Shown: positions 8,151 through 16,823, counted from the first letter of the stretch. The stretch is DNA of 64,000 nucleotides from Litorivivens sp041624475 (GCF_041624475.1 NZ_JBFJUX010000008.1:1-64000); one strand, 5' to 3'. Notes: a model not told the origin generated them from the letters alone. Made by a program: numbers and translations.

Positions 8151-8956
8151 TCCGCAGCGACCAGCGTTGGTTTCCGGGATATTCCCTGCGCGGCGAGTTT
8201 TTCCAGAAAGTGTGCGCTGACCTTCCTTTCTCCCAGCACGATAACGCGCTGTTCACCGGGCTGGCCTCCAGTCGGCAGGGCTGAGTCGAGCAAAGACTCC
8301 ACCCGGCGGGCAATTGCTTCGCCGGAGTCCACCAGACTCACCCCGGGAAAATACTCATGCAACTGCGCTGCGACCAGCGGGAAATGGGTGCAGGCCAGCA
8401 CCAGCGTATCCATGTCAGGAGCGCGGGGGTGGCCTGCGAATTCTGCCGCCAGCGTCTGGTAAAGCTCCGGGTGATCTGTGCCCTCCCAGAATTGGCGTTC
8501 TATGGCAGGCGCCAGCGCACTGCTGCCCACCGATATCACACAACAGTCTGCGGCAAAATCCTTGATGAGTTGCGCGGTGTACTGCCGGCGCACGGTGCCG
8601 GGAGTAGCGAGCAGGCCGATTACGCGACTGCGGCTGAACGCAGCCGCTGGTTTAATGGCTGGCACAACACCCACCACGGGCAGAGTCAGCCGGGCGCGCA
8701 AGGCGGGTAGTACGGTAGTGCTCGCCGAATTGCAGGCAACGACCAGCAGGTCAGGACGGGTTTGTTCTACCAGTGCGGTAATTGTCGCGCAAATATGCGC
8801 GCTCAGTGCAGCCTCTTCCCATTCACCGTAAGGAAAGCCGCCGCTGTCCATGGCGTAGATCAGATTGAGGTGGGGGAGGCGGCGATGTATTTCGCCGCCG
8901 ATACTGAGAGAGCCAACGCCCGAATCAAATACCAGAACGGTGGGTACTGCGCTCAT
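8147..8956 (-). CDS. murI: Glutamate racemase
   Basis: 269 residues. Converts L- to D-glutamate for peptidoglycan synthesis, cytosolic, cofactor-independent. Both catalytic cysteine motifs are present: VVACNSAST and LACTHFPL. The N-terminal VFDSGVGSLS and the GVVPAIKPA block are also family hallmarks. The start ATG at 8956 gives a normal-length protein. A peroxiredoxin gene lies upstream on the same strand with a 20-bp gap, so the two may be co-transcribed. Confidence 0.95.
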   Translation of the reverse strand: MSAVPTVLVFDSGVGSLSIGGEIHRRLPHLNLIYAMDSGGFPYGEWEEAALSAHICATITALVEQTRPDLLVVACNSASTTVLPALRARLTLPVVGVVPAIKPAAAFSRSRVIGLLATPGTVRRQYTAQLIKDFAADCCVISVGSSALAPAIERQFWEGTDHPELYQTLAAEFAGHPRAPDMDTLVLACTHFPLVAAQLHEYFPGVSLVDSGEAIARRVESLLDSALPTGGQPGEQRVIVLGERKVSAHFLEKLAAQGISRKPTLVAAD

Positions 8957-8976
8957 GGCTTTGTCCGGGCGAATGC

Positions 8977-9456
8977 TTACAGAAGTTCGAGGATCTTTTC
9001 GGCAGAGGTTTCGACAATGCCGCCGGGCGGTTCAATGGCAAAGTGGCTGACCACGCCATCATCGACAATCATTGCCATGCGTTTGCAGCGCACGCCCATA
9101 CCAAAACCGGAGCCGTCCATTTCCAGGCCGCAGGCCTTGGTGAACTCGGCATTGCCGTCCGCCAGCATCAGGATTTCATCGGCGTTCTGGTCCTTGCCCC
9201 AGGCGCCCATTACGAAAGCGTCGTTTACAGACAGGCAGGCGATGGTATCGACACCTTTGGCCTTGATTTTGTCCGCATTGACCACAAAACCGGGTAGGTG
9301 AGTCATGGAGCAACCGGGGGTAAAGGCGCCGGGCACGGCAAACAGAACCACTTTTTTGCCGGAGAAAATACTGTCGGTGGTAATGTCCTGAGGGCCTTCG
9401 CCGCCCATGGTTTTCAGCGTTACGGAGGGGATTTTATCGCCTGTCTTAATCGTCAT
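8977..9456 (-). CDS. Peroxiredoxin, Prx5/AhpE-like redoxin family
   Basis: 159 residues. Thiol peroxidase of the Prx5 group that reduces peroxides. The active-site motif PGAFTPGCS carries Thr46 and the peroxidatic Cys49, and a conserved Arg lies in the C-terminal GVRCKRMAM region. MTIKTGDKIPSVTLK is a typical start, with an AGGAG-like ribosome-binding site just upstream of the ATG at 9456. A further Cys near residue 75 (VDTIACLSV) and another at ~109 (KACGLEMDG) could take part in disulfide exchange. It precedes murI by 20 bp on the same strand. Confidence 0.9.
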   Translation of the reverse strand: MTIKTGDKIPSVTLKTMGGEGPQDITTDSIFSGKKVVLFAVPGAFTPGCSMTHLPGFVVNADKIKAKGVDTIACLSVNDAFVMGAWGKDQNADEILMLADGNAEFTKACGLEMDGSGFGMGVRCKRMAMIVDDGVVSHFAIEPPGGIVETSAEKILELL

Positions 9457-9522
9457 TGGAGGCTCCTTCTGTCAGTGAGGGGCTAAGTCTACCCCCAGCG
9501 CGCAGGTACTTGAAAGGCCCCT

Positions 9523-9550
9523 CTTGAAAAATCATCGCGTGTCCCCATTT
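9523..9550 (+). promoter_or_regulatory. Sigma-32 heat-shock promoter of hsp20
   Basis: CTTGAAA at 9523-9529 and CCCCATTT at 9543-9550 are separated by 13 bp, matching the RpoH consensus at both boxes. It lies 48 bp upstream of the Hsp20 start codon and points towards it. Confidence 0.85.
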
Positions 9551-9597
9551 TGAAAGTAACAGGCAATTGACGCCTGGTAAGTATTTGGAGGTGAATC

Positions 9598-10011
9598 ATG
9601 TCTGCGTTTACTTACACACCCTATGCCTGGCTGGATGACTTCCGCCGGGATTTCAACCGCTTCGTCAATGCCGGTGCAGAGCAGCAGAGCTGGAGTCCGG
9701 CTGTGGATCTGGCCGAGGACGAAGGCGGTTATTTCATTACGGTCGATCTGCCGGGCGTGAATCCCGATGATGTGGAGATCACAACGCACTCCCAGCAGCT
9801 GACGGTTAAAGGCAAGCGCGATTGGGACGACGGCGAGCGCACCAGTCTCAGCAAGGAACGCTGGCGCGGCGATTTCGTGCGACGGTTTACCCTGCCGAAA
9901 ATTGCCGACGTGGATCGCATCGAGGCCAAATACAACAATGGCGTTCTGGCGATCCATCTGCCGAAGTCAAAAGATGCTGAGCCTCGCCGTATCGCCATTA
10001 ACGTCCACTGA
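9598..10011 (+). CDS. Small heat-shock protein, Hsp20/alpha-crystallin family
   Basis: 137 residues. ATP-independent holdase chaperone. The alpha-crystallin domain runs from ~32 to ~125: VDLAEDEGGYFITVDLPGV, the strand with LTVKGKR, and the conserved NGVLAIHLPK (G-V-L motif). The C-terminal I-x-I motif needed for oligomerisation is present as IAI in RRIAINVH. ATG 9598 follows a clear GGAGGTGA ribosome-binding site. The sigma-32 promoter just upstream supports heat-shock control. A terminator hairpin follows 16 bp after the stop. Confidence 0.93.
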   Translation: MSAFTYTPYAWLDDFRRDFNRFVNAGAEQQSWSPAVDLAEDEGGYFITVDLPGVNPDDVEITTHSQQLTVKGKRDWDDGERTSLSKERWRGDFVRRFTLPKIADVDRIEAKYNNGVLAIHLPKSKDAEPRRIAINVH

Positions 10012-10027
10012 TCGGCTGAACTGGACA

Positions 10028-10050
10028 GGGCTCCGTCATCGGAGCCCTTT
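10028..10050 (+). terminator. Terminator after hsp20
   Basis: Eight-bp perfect stem GGGCTCCG / CGGAGCCC with a TCAT tetraloop followed by TTT, directly downstream of the hsp20 stop. The T-run is short, so efficiency is uncertain. Confidence 0.65.
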
Positions 10051-10100
10051 CGCTCTCAAGGGGGAGCGGCTAAGCTTGCGCTTTTGTCGGCTTGCTCCCT

Positions 10101-10868
10101 ATGTCTGAACGCACACATCTGTCAGCAGCGCTCAATGAATTCTGGCTTGCCTGGACTTTTCTGACGCGGTTGCCCGCGCTGGGGAAAATCCAGTACTCGC
10201 CGGAAGCGTTGAATCGGTCCGCGCGCTTTTTCCCCTGGGTGGGCCTGGTGCTTGGATTGTTGCAGGCACTGGCCTACAGCCTGACGCTCAGCCTGTTTTC
10301 CAACGTCTGGCTGGCAGCGCTCTTCAGTGTCCTGTCGGTTGTTTTGTTGACCGGAGCCTTTCACGAAGACGGTTTTGCCGACTATTGCGACAGCTTCGGT
10401 GGTCAGGATCGTGCTAGCCGGCTAAAAATCATGACCGACTCGCGTCTTGGCACCTTCGGGGTGTCTGGATTGTTTTTTGTGCTAGCGCTGCGTGTTGCGC
10501 TGATTGCCGCGCTGGAAACCGAACTGGTGTTGATCGTTATTGTTCTGACTGCGGGCCTCAGCCGCTGGGCAGCGATCAGCCTTATGCTGAAGACACCCTA
10601 TGCGAAAACGGAAGGCAAAAGTAAACCCCTGGCCGAATCCATTGATCCGCCGGCCCTGTTACTCGCTGCAGCCCCTTTGTTGCCGCTGTTGTTGTTTATG
10701 GAACTTGCCATGATCCTGGCGCTGATTGTGATCCTTGCGCTATTCATAGTGGGATTTTCCGCACAATTGCGACAGCGATTGGGTGGTTTTACCGGTGATG
10801 CCCTGGGCGCGGCGCAACAAATCAGCGAACTCCTGGTCTATAGCTGCATACTGGCCGTCAGCGTGTAG
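10101..10868 (+). CDS. cobS: Adenosylcobinamide-GDP ribazoletransferase (cobalamin synthase)
   Basis: 255 residues from ATG 10101; a TTG nine bases upstream is less likely. Joins adenosylcobinamide-GDP with alpha-ribazole(-phosphate) in the last steps of cobalamin assembly at the inner membrane. Family features are clear: N-terminal FWLAWTFLTRLPA, the acidic GAFHEDGFADYCDSFGG metal-binding stretch, TDSRLGTFG, and GGFTGDALGAAQQ near the C-terminus, with several membrane helices. No other cob/cbi gene is present in the window, so it is either isolated or serves cobinamide salvage. Confidence 0.93.
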   Translation: MSERTHLSAALNEFWLAWTFLTRLPALGKIQYSPEALNRSARFFPWVGLVLGLLQALAYSLTLSLFSNVWLAALFSVLSVVLLTGAFHEDGFADYCDSFGGQDRASRLKIMTDSRLGTFGVSGLFFVLALRVALIAALETELVLIVIVLTAGLSRWAAISLMLKTPYAKTEGKSKPLAESIDPPALLLAAAPLLPLLLFMELAMILALIVILALFIVGFSAQLRQRLGGFTGDALGAAQQISELLVYSCILAVSV

Positions 10869-10986
10869 GCGGGTTTGGCGGCTTTAATTCCCGTGAATAT
10901 TTACAAGCGCTGAACTCGCCTTGGTAACAGGAGTAGAATGCGCTCTTATCGAGCTGATTTTGTAGCTAACAACTGGAGGTAGTTTT

Positions 10987-11385
10987 ATGCATCGCACAAA
11001 AACCGGAAAGACCCTGTCCCTGATTTTGTCAGCCTTGGTCATGTGGAGCGGTCTGCTGCTGTCATCCGCCAACGCAGGCGTTATTTCGTCCTCTGACATG
11101 TTGGTTGAGCAGCACCAGTTTGAGAACAAGCAATCGGTCAAAGCCTTTTTTGATCGCGACGACGTGAAACAGCAGCTGGTGGATATGGGCGTTTCGCCAA
11201 CTGACGTTGATGCACGCATTAATGCAATGACCGCCGCTGAGCTCGCGGAGCTAAATGCCAACCTGCAGGATGCGCCCGCCGGTGCCGGTCTGGTCGGTGT
11301 GGTTCTGACGATCTTTATTGTGTTCGTCATTACCGATGTGATTGGCGCGACGGATATCTTCCCCTTTATCCGTCCGGTTAACTGA
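10987..11385 (+). CDS. PA2779-family exported small protein
   Basis: 132 residues. Signal peptide of ~30 residues, then a helical acidic domain (motif VSPTDVDARINAMT) and a C-terminal hydrophobic segment (VGVVLTIFIVFVITDVI) near 104-122 that should anchor it in the membrane. The pairing with the next gene, a PA2778-like C39 peptidase lipoprotein, is the recurrent Pseudomonas-type PA2779-PA2778 arrangement, which supports the name. Function is unknown. The ATG at 10987 follows a strong CTGGAGGT ribosome-binding site. Confidence 0.75.
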   Translation: MHRTKTGKTLSLILSALVMWSGLLLSSANAGVISSSDMLVEQHQFENKQSVKAFFDRDDVKQQLVDMGVSPTDVDARINAMTAAELAELNANLQDAPAGAGLVGVVLTIFIVFVITDVIGATDIFPFIRPVN

Positions 11386-11401
11386 TCAGTCTGAGTTGAC
11401 T

Positions 11402-12391
11402 ATGACTCTGTTTTATAAACTCGCCTCTTTGAGGCGAGTTTTTTTTCGTCTGCTGGTTATGTCTGTAGTCCTGCTCTTATCTGCCTGTGCAACTGTCAAA
11501 CCCAGCACGCCACCCGAGCGTGAAAGTGTCAGGCTTGATGTGCCCTTCGTGGAACAGGATGTGGCCCATTGTGGTCCGGCGGCGCTCACGTCTGCGTTGC
11601 AGTTTCGCGGTCAGCACGTTGCTATCGATGAACTGGTTCGTCAGGTTTACCTGCCCGGTCGGGAAGGTTCGTTGACGTTGGAAATGACCGCCGCTGTTCG
11701 CCGTCAGGGTTTATTGCCCTATCCGGCGCTGCCAACCTTGGACGCGGTAGTTGCCGAGCTGGACGCGGGCAACCCGGTGCTGGTTTTGCAGAATCTGTCC
11801 TTTAACTGGTGGCCGCAATGGCACTACGCGCTTGTGGTTGGTTATGACGATGCCGGCGCAACCCTGCTGCTGCATTCCGGCAAGCAGGCTTACTATGCGA
11901 TATCCGCCCGTACCTTTATGAAAACCTGGCACCGCAGCGATTACTGGGGGCTGGTGCCGGTACCGCTGGGAGTGTATCCGGCAGCGGCAAGCGCGCTGCC
12001 GTATCTGTCAGAACTTGAGAAAATGCGCGAGACCGACACGGTGTCAGAGCGGCAGTATGAAAATGCTCTGTCAGAGGCCACTGAGCACTGGCCGCGCTCG
12101 GCCACAGCCCAGTTTATGATGGCTAATTATTTACAGGACAAAAAACGCGACGGTGCTCTGGCGTATTTTCAACGCAGCCTGCAATTGCAGCCGGGAAATG
12201 CGCTGGCCTGGAATAATTTTGCCTTTGCGCTGGCAGCGGCAGGTTGTCCGCTTACGGCCCAGCAGGCGATAAAACGGGCCCGCACACTGGCGCCTTTCGA
12301 TAGCCGTCTGGAAAACAGCGAAAAGGAACTGTCAGCAGCGACGCCAGGCAGTGAACCCAGCAGCTGCGCGTCCTGGTTGCCGGTTTACTGA
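11402..12391 (+). CDS. PA2778-family cysteine peptidase (C39-like) lipoprotein with TPR
   Basis: 329 residues from ATG 11402. The N-terminus has a basic region, a hydrophobic stretch and lipobox LSAC (Cys29). Next comes a C39-like papain-fold domain: catalytic Cys in AHCGPAALTSAL, His in QWHYALVVGY and Asp in the downstream LHSGK region. The C-terminal third (residues ~210-320) contains TPR-like helices. Starting at 11402 supplies the Arg-rich n-region expected of a signal peptide. The alternative ATG at 11459 would leave an uncharged, very short one. A strong terminator hairpin lies within codons 6-15 (see separate entry). Probably works with the preceding small membrane protein; the substrate is unknown. 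Confidence 0.8.
   Translation: MTLFYKLASLRRVFFRLLVMSVVLLLSACATVKPSTPPERESVRLDVPFVEQDVAHCGPAALTSALQFRGQHVAIDELVRQVYLPGREGSLTLEMTAAVRRQGLLPYPALPTLDAVVAELDAGNPVLVLQNLSFNWWPQWHYALVVGYDDAGATLLLHSGKQAYYAISARTFMKTWHRSDYWGLVPVPLGVYPAAASALPYLSELEKMRETDTVSERQYENALSEATEHWPRSATAQFMMANYLQDKKRDGALAYFQRSLQLQPGNALAWNNFAFALAAAGCPLTAQQAIKRARTLAPFDSRLENSEKELSAATPGSEPSSCASWLPVY
11417..11446 (+). terminator. Intrinsic terminator located inside the 5' coding end of the C39 peptidase gene
   Basis: An 11-bp perfect stem (11417-11427 with 11431-11441), 3-nt loop and a run of T to 11446. It lies 32 bp after the PA2779-like stop and 15 bp after the next start codon. It could end the upstream transcript and act as an attenuator for the peptidase gene. 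Confidence 0.8.
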
Positions 12392-12415
12392 CACGCCAGC
12401 CACGTTGCAAGGGCG

Positions 12416-14719
12416 TCAGAGACGCCCGCCCTGTTTTGCCTTGGCAAAGGCCGCGGCCAGCGCATTATTGTTTGCGGGTTCCTGCTGGCGAGGCTGCTTG
12501 GCCTTGGCGCCGCCATTGCGACGGTTGTTATCGCGTGAGGCTTTATCCTGAGGTGTCGCCTTGTCGTCGAGGCGCATGCTCAAGGCAATGCGCTTGCGCT
12601 GAACGTCGACATCGAGCACCTTCACTTTCACGATATCACCGGCCTTCACCACCTCGCGCGGGTCTTTCACAAACTGGTGTGACAGGGCGGATATGTGCAC
12701 CAATCCGTCCTGATGCACACCAATATCCACGAAGGCACCAAAATTCGTGACGTTGGTGACACAGCCTTCGAGAATCATGTCTGGCTGCAGGTCACTGACT
12801 TTCTCGATACCGTCCTTGAAACTGGCAGTTTTGAATTCCGGGCGAGGATCGCGACCGGGTTTGTCCAGTTCGCTGATAATGTCACGAATGGTGGGCAAGC
12901 CGAATTTGTCATCCATAAATTGCTCGGGCTTGAGTCCGCGCAGGAAAGTACTGTCCCCAATCAGTGCGCCAACCTGGCGGCCACACTGCTGTACGATTTT
13001 ATCCACCACACTGTAGGATTCCGGGTGAACGGCTGAGCTGTCCAGCGGGTTGTCGCCGTTCATAACGCGCAGAAAGCCCGCCGCCTGTTCAAAGGTCTTA
13101 TCGCCCAGACGGGGGACCTTTTTCAGGGATTCCCGATCCTTGAACATGCCATGTTCATCTCGGTACTGCACCAGATTGGCAGCGATGCTCGCGTTCAAAC
13201 CCGAGACGCGGGTCAGCAGCGCCGGCGAGGCGGTATTCACATCAACGCCGACTGCGTTTACGCAGTCCTCGACTACCGCATCCAGTGAACGCGACAGGGC
13301 GGTCTGAGATACATCGTGCTGGTACTGGCCGACACCGATGGACTTGGGCTCTATCTTGACCAGCTCGGCCAGCGGATCCTGCAAACGCCGGGCGATGGAA
13401 ACCGCGCCGCGAATGGTGACGTCAAGATCCGGGAATTCCTTGGCGGCATACTCGGAAGCCGAATAGATGGACGCGCCGGATTCGTTGACCATGACTTTGG
13501 TGGTGTTCAGCTCGGGATGCGCCGCCAGCAGATCGCCGACAAATTTGTCGGTTTCCCGGCTGGCGGTGCCGTTGCCGATGGCGATAAGTTCGATGTTGTA
13601 GGTTTTGATCATCTTCAGCAGCACCGCACCGGCTTCGGCCAGTTTGTTTTGCGGAGGGTTGGGGAAGATCGCGCCGTGGTCCAGCACCTTGCCGGTGGCA
13701 TCGATTACCGCCATTTTGACGCCGGTGCGCAAGCCCGGATCCAAGCCGATAGTGGCGCGCGGGCCTGCCGGCGCCGCCAGCAGCAGATCTTTCAGGTTGG
13801 AGGAGAACACCTGGATGGCATCGGCCTCGGCGCGCTCGCGCAGCTGGCCCAGCAGGTCAGTCTCAAGATGGATATACAGTTTGATCTTCCAGGTCCAGCG
13901 CACCACTTCGCTGAGCCATTTATCGGCAGGGCGGTTGGAGAAACTGAGGTTCCAGTGGTCGGCCACCATGGCCTCGCAGGGGCTGGCGCTGGCTTCGTCG
14001 CCGAGCTGGATGTTGAGGGAGAGTACGCCTTCATTGCGGCCGCGAAACATGGCCAGGGCCCGGTGCGAGGGCGTTGTTTTGAGGGGTTCGCTGTGCTCGA
14101 AGTAGTCGCTGAACTTCTCGCCTTCCTTTTCCTTGCCGGTCATCACTGCAGCGGTGAGTCTGCCTTCTTCCCAGACAAAGTTGCGCAGCTTCTGGATCAG
14201 GTCTGCGTCTTCGGCAAAACGCTCCATCAGAATGTATTTGGCACCGTCGAGGGCGTCTTTGCTGCTTTCAATTTTGTGCTCGGGGTTGAGGTAGCCGGCG
14301 GCCTCGGCCTCCGGGTCGAGCTCGGGGTTACCCAGCAGGGCGTCAGCCAGAGGCTCCAGCCCGGCCTCGATGGCGATCTGTCCCTTGGTGCGGCGCTTTG
14401 GCTTATAGGGCAGATAGAGGTCTTCCAGGCGGCTTTTGGTGTCGGCCTCGACAATCTTTTTTTCCAGCTCGGGGGTGAGCTTGTCCTGTTCACGGATGCT
14501 GCTGAGGATGGCCTCGCGGCGCTCTTCCAGTTCTCGCAGGTAGCCCAGCCGACTCTCCAGATCGCGCATTTGCGTGTCGTCCAGGCCGCCGGTGACTTCC
14601 TTACGGTAGCGGGCAATAAACGGCACAGTAGCGCCCTCGTCCAATAATTGAACAGCCGCTTCTACATTGCGCAATGCGGTGTTCAGTTCCTGGGCAATGG
14701 TCTGGAGAATTTGCTTCAT
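12416..14719 (-). CDS. tex: RNA-binding transcriptional accessory protein Tex
   Basis: 767 residues, typical for Tex. Cytosolic nucleic-acid-binding protein acting in transcription. Ordered domains: N-terminal helical HTH-like region (FIARYRKEVTGGLDD), a YqgF-like RNase H fold (~320-430; GLDPGLRTGVKMAVID), tandem helix-hairpin-helix segments (~490-560; VNTASPALLTRVSGLN), and a C-terminal S1 domain (~645-715; GCVTNVTNFGAFVDIG). The tail is rich in Lys/Gln/Asn and repetitive. Start ATG 14719 agrees with family length. It converges on the peptidase gene with a 24-bp gap that includes a small GC hairpin. Confidence 0.95.
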   Translation of the reverse strand: MKQILQTIAQELNTALRNVEAAVQLLDEGATVPFIARYRKEVTGGLDDTQMRDLESRLGYLRELEERREAILSSIREQDKLTPELEKKIVEADTKSRLEDLYLPYKPKRRTKGQIAIEAGLEPLADALLGNPELDPEAEAAGYLNPEHKIESSKDALDGAKYILMERFAEDADLIQKLRNFVWEEGRLTAAVMTGKEKEGEKFSDYFEHSEPLKTTPSHRALAMFRGRNEGVLSLNIQLGDEASASPCEAMVADHWNLSFSNRPADKWLSEVVRWTWKIKLYIHLETDLLGQLRERAEADAIQVFSSNLKDLLLAAPAGPRATIGLDPGLRTGVKMAVIDATGKVLDHGAIFPNPPQNKLAEAGAVLLKMIKTYNIELIAIGNGTASRETDKFVGDLLAAHPELNTTKVMVNESGASIYSASEYAAKEFPDLDVTIRGAVSIARRLQDPLAELVKIEPKSIGVGQYQHDVSQTALSRSLDAVVEDCVNAVGVDVNTASPALLTRVSGLNASIAANLVQYRDEHGMFKDRESLKKVPRLGDKTFEQAAGFLRVMNGDNPLDSSAVHPESYSVVDKIVQQCGRQVGALIGDSTFLRGLKPEQFMDDKFGLPTIRDIISELDKPGRDPRPEFKTASFKDGIEKVSDLQPDMILEGCVTNVTNFGAFVDIGVHQDGLVHISALSHQFVKDPREVVKAGDIVKVKVLDVDVQRKRIALSMRLDDKATPQDKASRDNNRRNGGAKAKQPRQQEPANNNALAAAFAKAKQGGRL

Positions 14720-14845
14720 TCGTGTACAACCTGAATCTTATTCGTTAAGGGAGCGCCGCATTATGCAGAAAGTGCTGCGCTGCCGCGAGACTTGACAGCA
14801 AGGGAGTGTGACAAGTACCCACCTCTTCCGGCGGGGGAGGGCAGT

Positions 14846-15487
14846 TCAGGTTAAATCTGCGGTTAATGAGTCGAACAGCTCGCAGCAGTCGTCGTAGAAA
14901 CTGCGGTAATTCTCGGTGAGGTGGGGAGCGATCAGTGACATGACCTGAAACACGCCCTGGTGTATCTGGAGCTGCTCGGGGGCGTTATTATTCCGCAGCA
15001 GGTCATAGGTCAGCCAGAAGGTCACCTGCATGGCCACGGCCTCACTCAGCCGCCCCAACTGGCCCTCGTCCAGGTCCAGCACCCCGCGCTCGATGAGTGG
15101 ACGGGCAACAGCCTGCGCGGCGGTCACTTTTTGCGCAAGCAGGCGGCGAAAGCGTTTTTCAATGGCGGGGTAGCGCTGCAGGATGTCATTCAGGTTGCGG
15201 TAAAAATAGCGCTGCTTGTAGGTTTCCTCGAACACGATGTAGAGGTAGAACCAGGCGTCATCAGGTTTCAGAATCTGGCTGATGGGGGCGCTCAGAATCT
15301 CGCTGAGCTCATTGTGAAAGCTCTCGTAGAGAGCACCGATAATGTCCTCCTTGCCCTTGAAGTGGTAGTAGAGGTTGCCGGGGCTGATATCCAGCTCGTT
15401 GGCAATGTCCACCGTTGTGACGTTGGGTTCGCCTTCAAGGTTGAACAGTTCGAGGCTAGTTTGCAGAATACGATCGCGGGTTTTCAT
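14846..15487 (-). CDS. phaD: TetR-family regulator, PhaD-like
   Basis: 213 residues. The N-terminal helix-turn-helix (TTVDIANELDISPGNLYYHFKGKEDI, residues ~24-50) is TetR-type. The opening MKTRDRILQTSLELFNLEGEPNVTT closely resembles PhaD, the regulator of medium-chain polyhydroxyalkanoate (PHA) genes in Pseudomonas. The next two genes on the same strand are phasins, the usual PhaD partners, which supports the call. The C-terminal ligand-binding domain is all-helical. In Pseudomonas PhaD activates pha genes in response to a fatty-acid-derived metabolite; that role here is inferred. Confidence 0.75.
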   Translation of the reverse strand: MKTRDRILQTSLELFNLEGEPNVTTVDIANELDISPGNLYYHFKGKEDIIGALYESFHNELSEILSAPISQILKPDDAWFYLYIVFEETYKQRYFYRNLNDILQRYPAIEKRFRRLLAQKVTAAQAVARPLIERGVLDLDEGQLGRLSEAVAMQVTFWLTYDLLRNNNAPEQLQIHQGVFQVMSLIAPHLTENYRSFYDDCCELFDSLTADLT

Positions 15488-15556
15488 GGATGTCCGGTCA
15501 GACTGTGAGCGTTCGAAAGTGCCATGTTAACCCGTGACTGTCCATAAAAACTGCCC

Positions 15557-15588
15557 ATAAAAAAAGGGCGAACTGTGTCGCCCTTTCT
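15557..15588 (-). terminator. Terminator downstream of first phasin gene
   Basis: On the minus strand a nine-bp stem AAAGGGCGA / TCGCCCTTT is followed by further T residues. It lies 20 bp after the stop of the phasin gene ending at 15609 and so separates it from the phaD-like gene. Confidence 0.8.
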
Positions 15589-15608
15589 AGTGCTGGCAGG
15601 TAGCTGAC

Positions 15609-16025
15609 TTATTCGGCAGCGGCCTTGCTGGCAGCGGCGCGCTTGGCAGGCGCCTTTTTCTGTGCAGCTGACAGCGAATTCACTTTCTTGGCCAGTGCAT
15701 CGACTTTCTTTTCCAGGCGTTCAAAGTCTTCAACGCTTACTCCGCCGAAGCCCAGATTCGCGCGGACTTTATTGATGCGCTCTTCCAGAGAAGTGGCAGT
15801 GCCCTTGCCTTTGCTGGCAACGTCGTCGATCGCAGTGCGTGCCTGTGATTCCAGGTTGCGACCTTTTTCGACCAGCTCGGTGAACAGGCGCGGAGTTTCT
15901 TTGCTTGCCTGCTCGTAACGCTCTTGCGCTTCGTCGAAGGCGCGACCGTAGGCGCCGAGGCCGGCCAACCAGATGTTTTTGGCTACATCACTGACTTCTT
16001 TCAGTTGAGATTTCTCTTTGCTCAT
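15609..16025 (-). CDS. Phasin (PhaI/PhaF-like PHA granule-associated protein)
   Basis: 138 residues. VAKNIWLAGLGAYGRAFDEAQ near the N-terminus is the hallmark of the Pseudomonas PhaI/PhaF phasin family, which coats PHA granules. The middle is an amphipathic coiled-coil helix (residues ~35-115, with FERLEKKVDALAKKVNSL as heptads). The tail KKAPAKRAAASKAAAE is Ala/Lys-rich like a short version of the histone-like DNA-binding tail of PhaF, but with only a few repeats. No PHA synthase is in the window. Own terminator downstream; a second phasin lies 134 bp upstream. Confidence 0.9.
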   Translation of the reverse strand: MSKEKSQLKEVSDVAKNIWLAGLGAYGRAFDEAQERYEQASKETPRLFTELVEKGRNLESQARTAIDDVASKGKGTATSLEERINKVRANLGFGGVSVEDFERLEKKVDALAKKVNSLSAAQKKAPAKRAAASKAAAE

Positions 16026-16082
16026 GGCAATTCTCCCAATGGATACGTGTTTGTTGAGTTCGCAGTATCAGGCTTGAAGTAA

Positions 16083-16121
16083 AAAAGCACGGCGGTCCAG
16101 AAGACGCACCGTGCAAAAAAA
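16083..16121 (-). terminator. Terminator between the two phasin genes
   Basis: GCACGG and CCGTGC form a stem with an imperfect upper part; both sides are flanked by A-runs. On the minus strand the hairpin is followed by six T residues, so it ends transcription of the phasin gene at 16160-16537. Confidence 0.7.
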
Positions 16122-16159
16122 GACCTGATGGGTTACCTGATCACTCAGGTGCGAAAGCC

Positions 16160-16537
16160 TTAGGCTTCCGCAGTTGCGTTTTCACTCTTGCGGGAGTTGA
16201 TGCGCTCTTTCAATTTCTCGACAGAGCTTTTAACCGCTTCAACCTGCTCTTCAACCAGCGCCTTCGGCTTGGCTGCCAGCTCGTCGAATTTGGTTTGGGC
16301 GTCAGACTGAACTTTCTCGCCGCGCTTAACCAGATCGGCAAAGATTTCAGAACGCTTTTCTACCAGCGATTGCACTTTGCTGGTGCTTTCCTTGTAAGAT
16401 TGCTGAGCTTTCTCGGCAACTTCCTGACCTTGTTCCAGTGCTTTACCAGCCAGACCCAGTTGGGCCAGGAATACGTCGCGAGCCAGTTCGTTGGCTTTTT
16501 CGAAAGTGCTCTTGGTTTCGGCTTGTTTCTTACTCAT
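16160..16537 (-). CDS. Second phasin-family protein
   Basis: 125 residues from the ATG at 16537 (start MSKKQAETK). An AAGAGGTG ribosome-binding site lies 7 bp upstream of it, so more upstream ATGs are not used. ARDVFLAQLGLAGKALEQGQ aligns with the phasin N-terminal motif of the neighbouring gene, followed by a long charged amphipathic helix ending in EKLKERINSRKSEN. It is the promoter-proximal gene of the phasin pair, but terminators after each suggest separate transcripts. Expected role: binding to PHA or other hydrophobic inclusions. Confidence 0.85.
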   Translation of the reverse strand: MSKKQAETKSTFEKANELARDVFLAQLGLAGKALEQGQEVAEKAQQSYKESTSKVQSLVEKRSEIFADLVKRGEKVQSDAQTKFDELAAKPKALVEEQVEAVKSSVEKLKERINSRKSENATAEA

Positions 16538-16823
16538 TTGCATACACCTCTTGGTCATTGGTTTTTCAGGGGTTCAGATCGTGGCAGTACGACCTATCTC
16601 CTGCACCGTTTTCTGAAGCTGGGGCCAACTGTACGGAGAAAAATTAGAATAAACATACTAAAAACGATATTTTTGATTTGACTGAAAAATGACCATCACA
16701 GGGCTTGTACGTATGCCATCCAAGTGTGAAATAGGTTTTGATATTTCGTTACCGCTACGGTTATAGTCGAGACAGCGCTTCAAGCACATAACCATTAGAA
16801 CACTGCGCAGTATGGAGAGCCTG

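Noticed and set aside
12410..12427. GGGCGTC / GACGCCC hairpin between convergent genes as a terminator
   Set aside because: No T-run on either strand and it runs into the tex stop codon region; may be fortuitous.
13316..14647. A 443-codon open frame on the plus strand antisense to tex
   Set aside because: Its translation is low-complexity and unlike any protein family; tex on the other strand is complete and well conserved. It is a shadow of tex codon usage.
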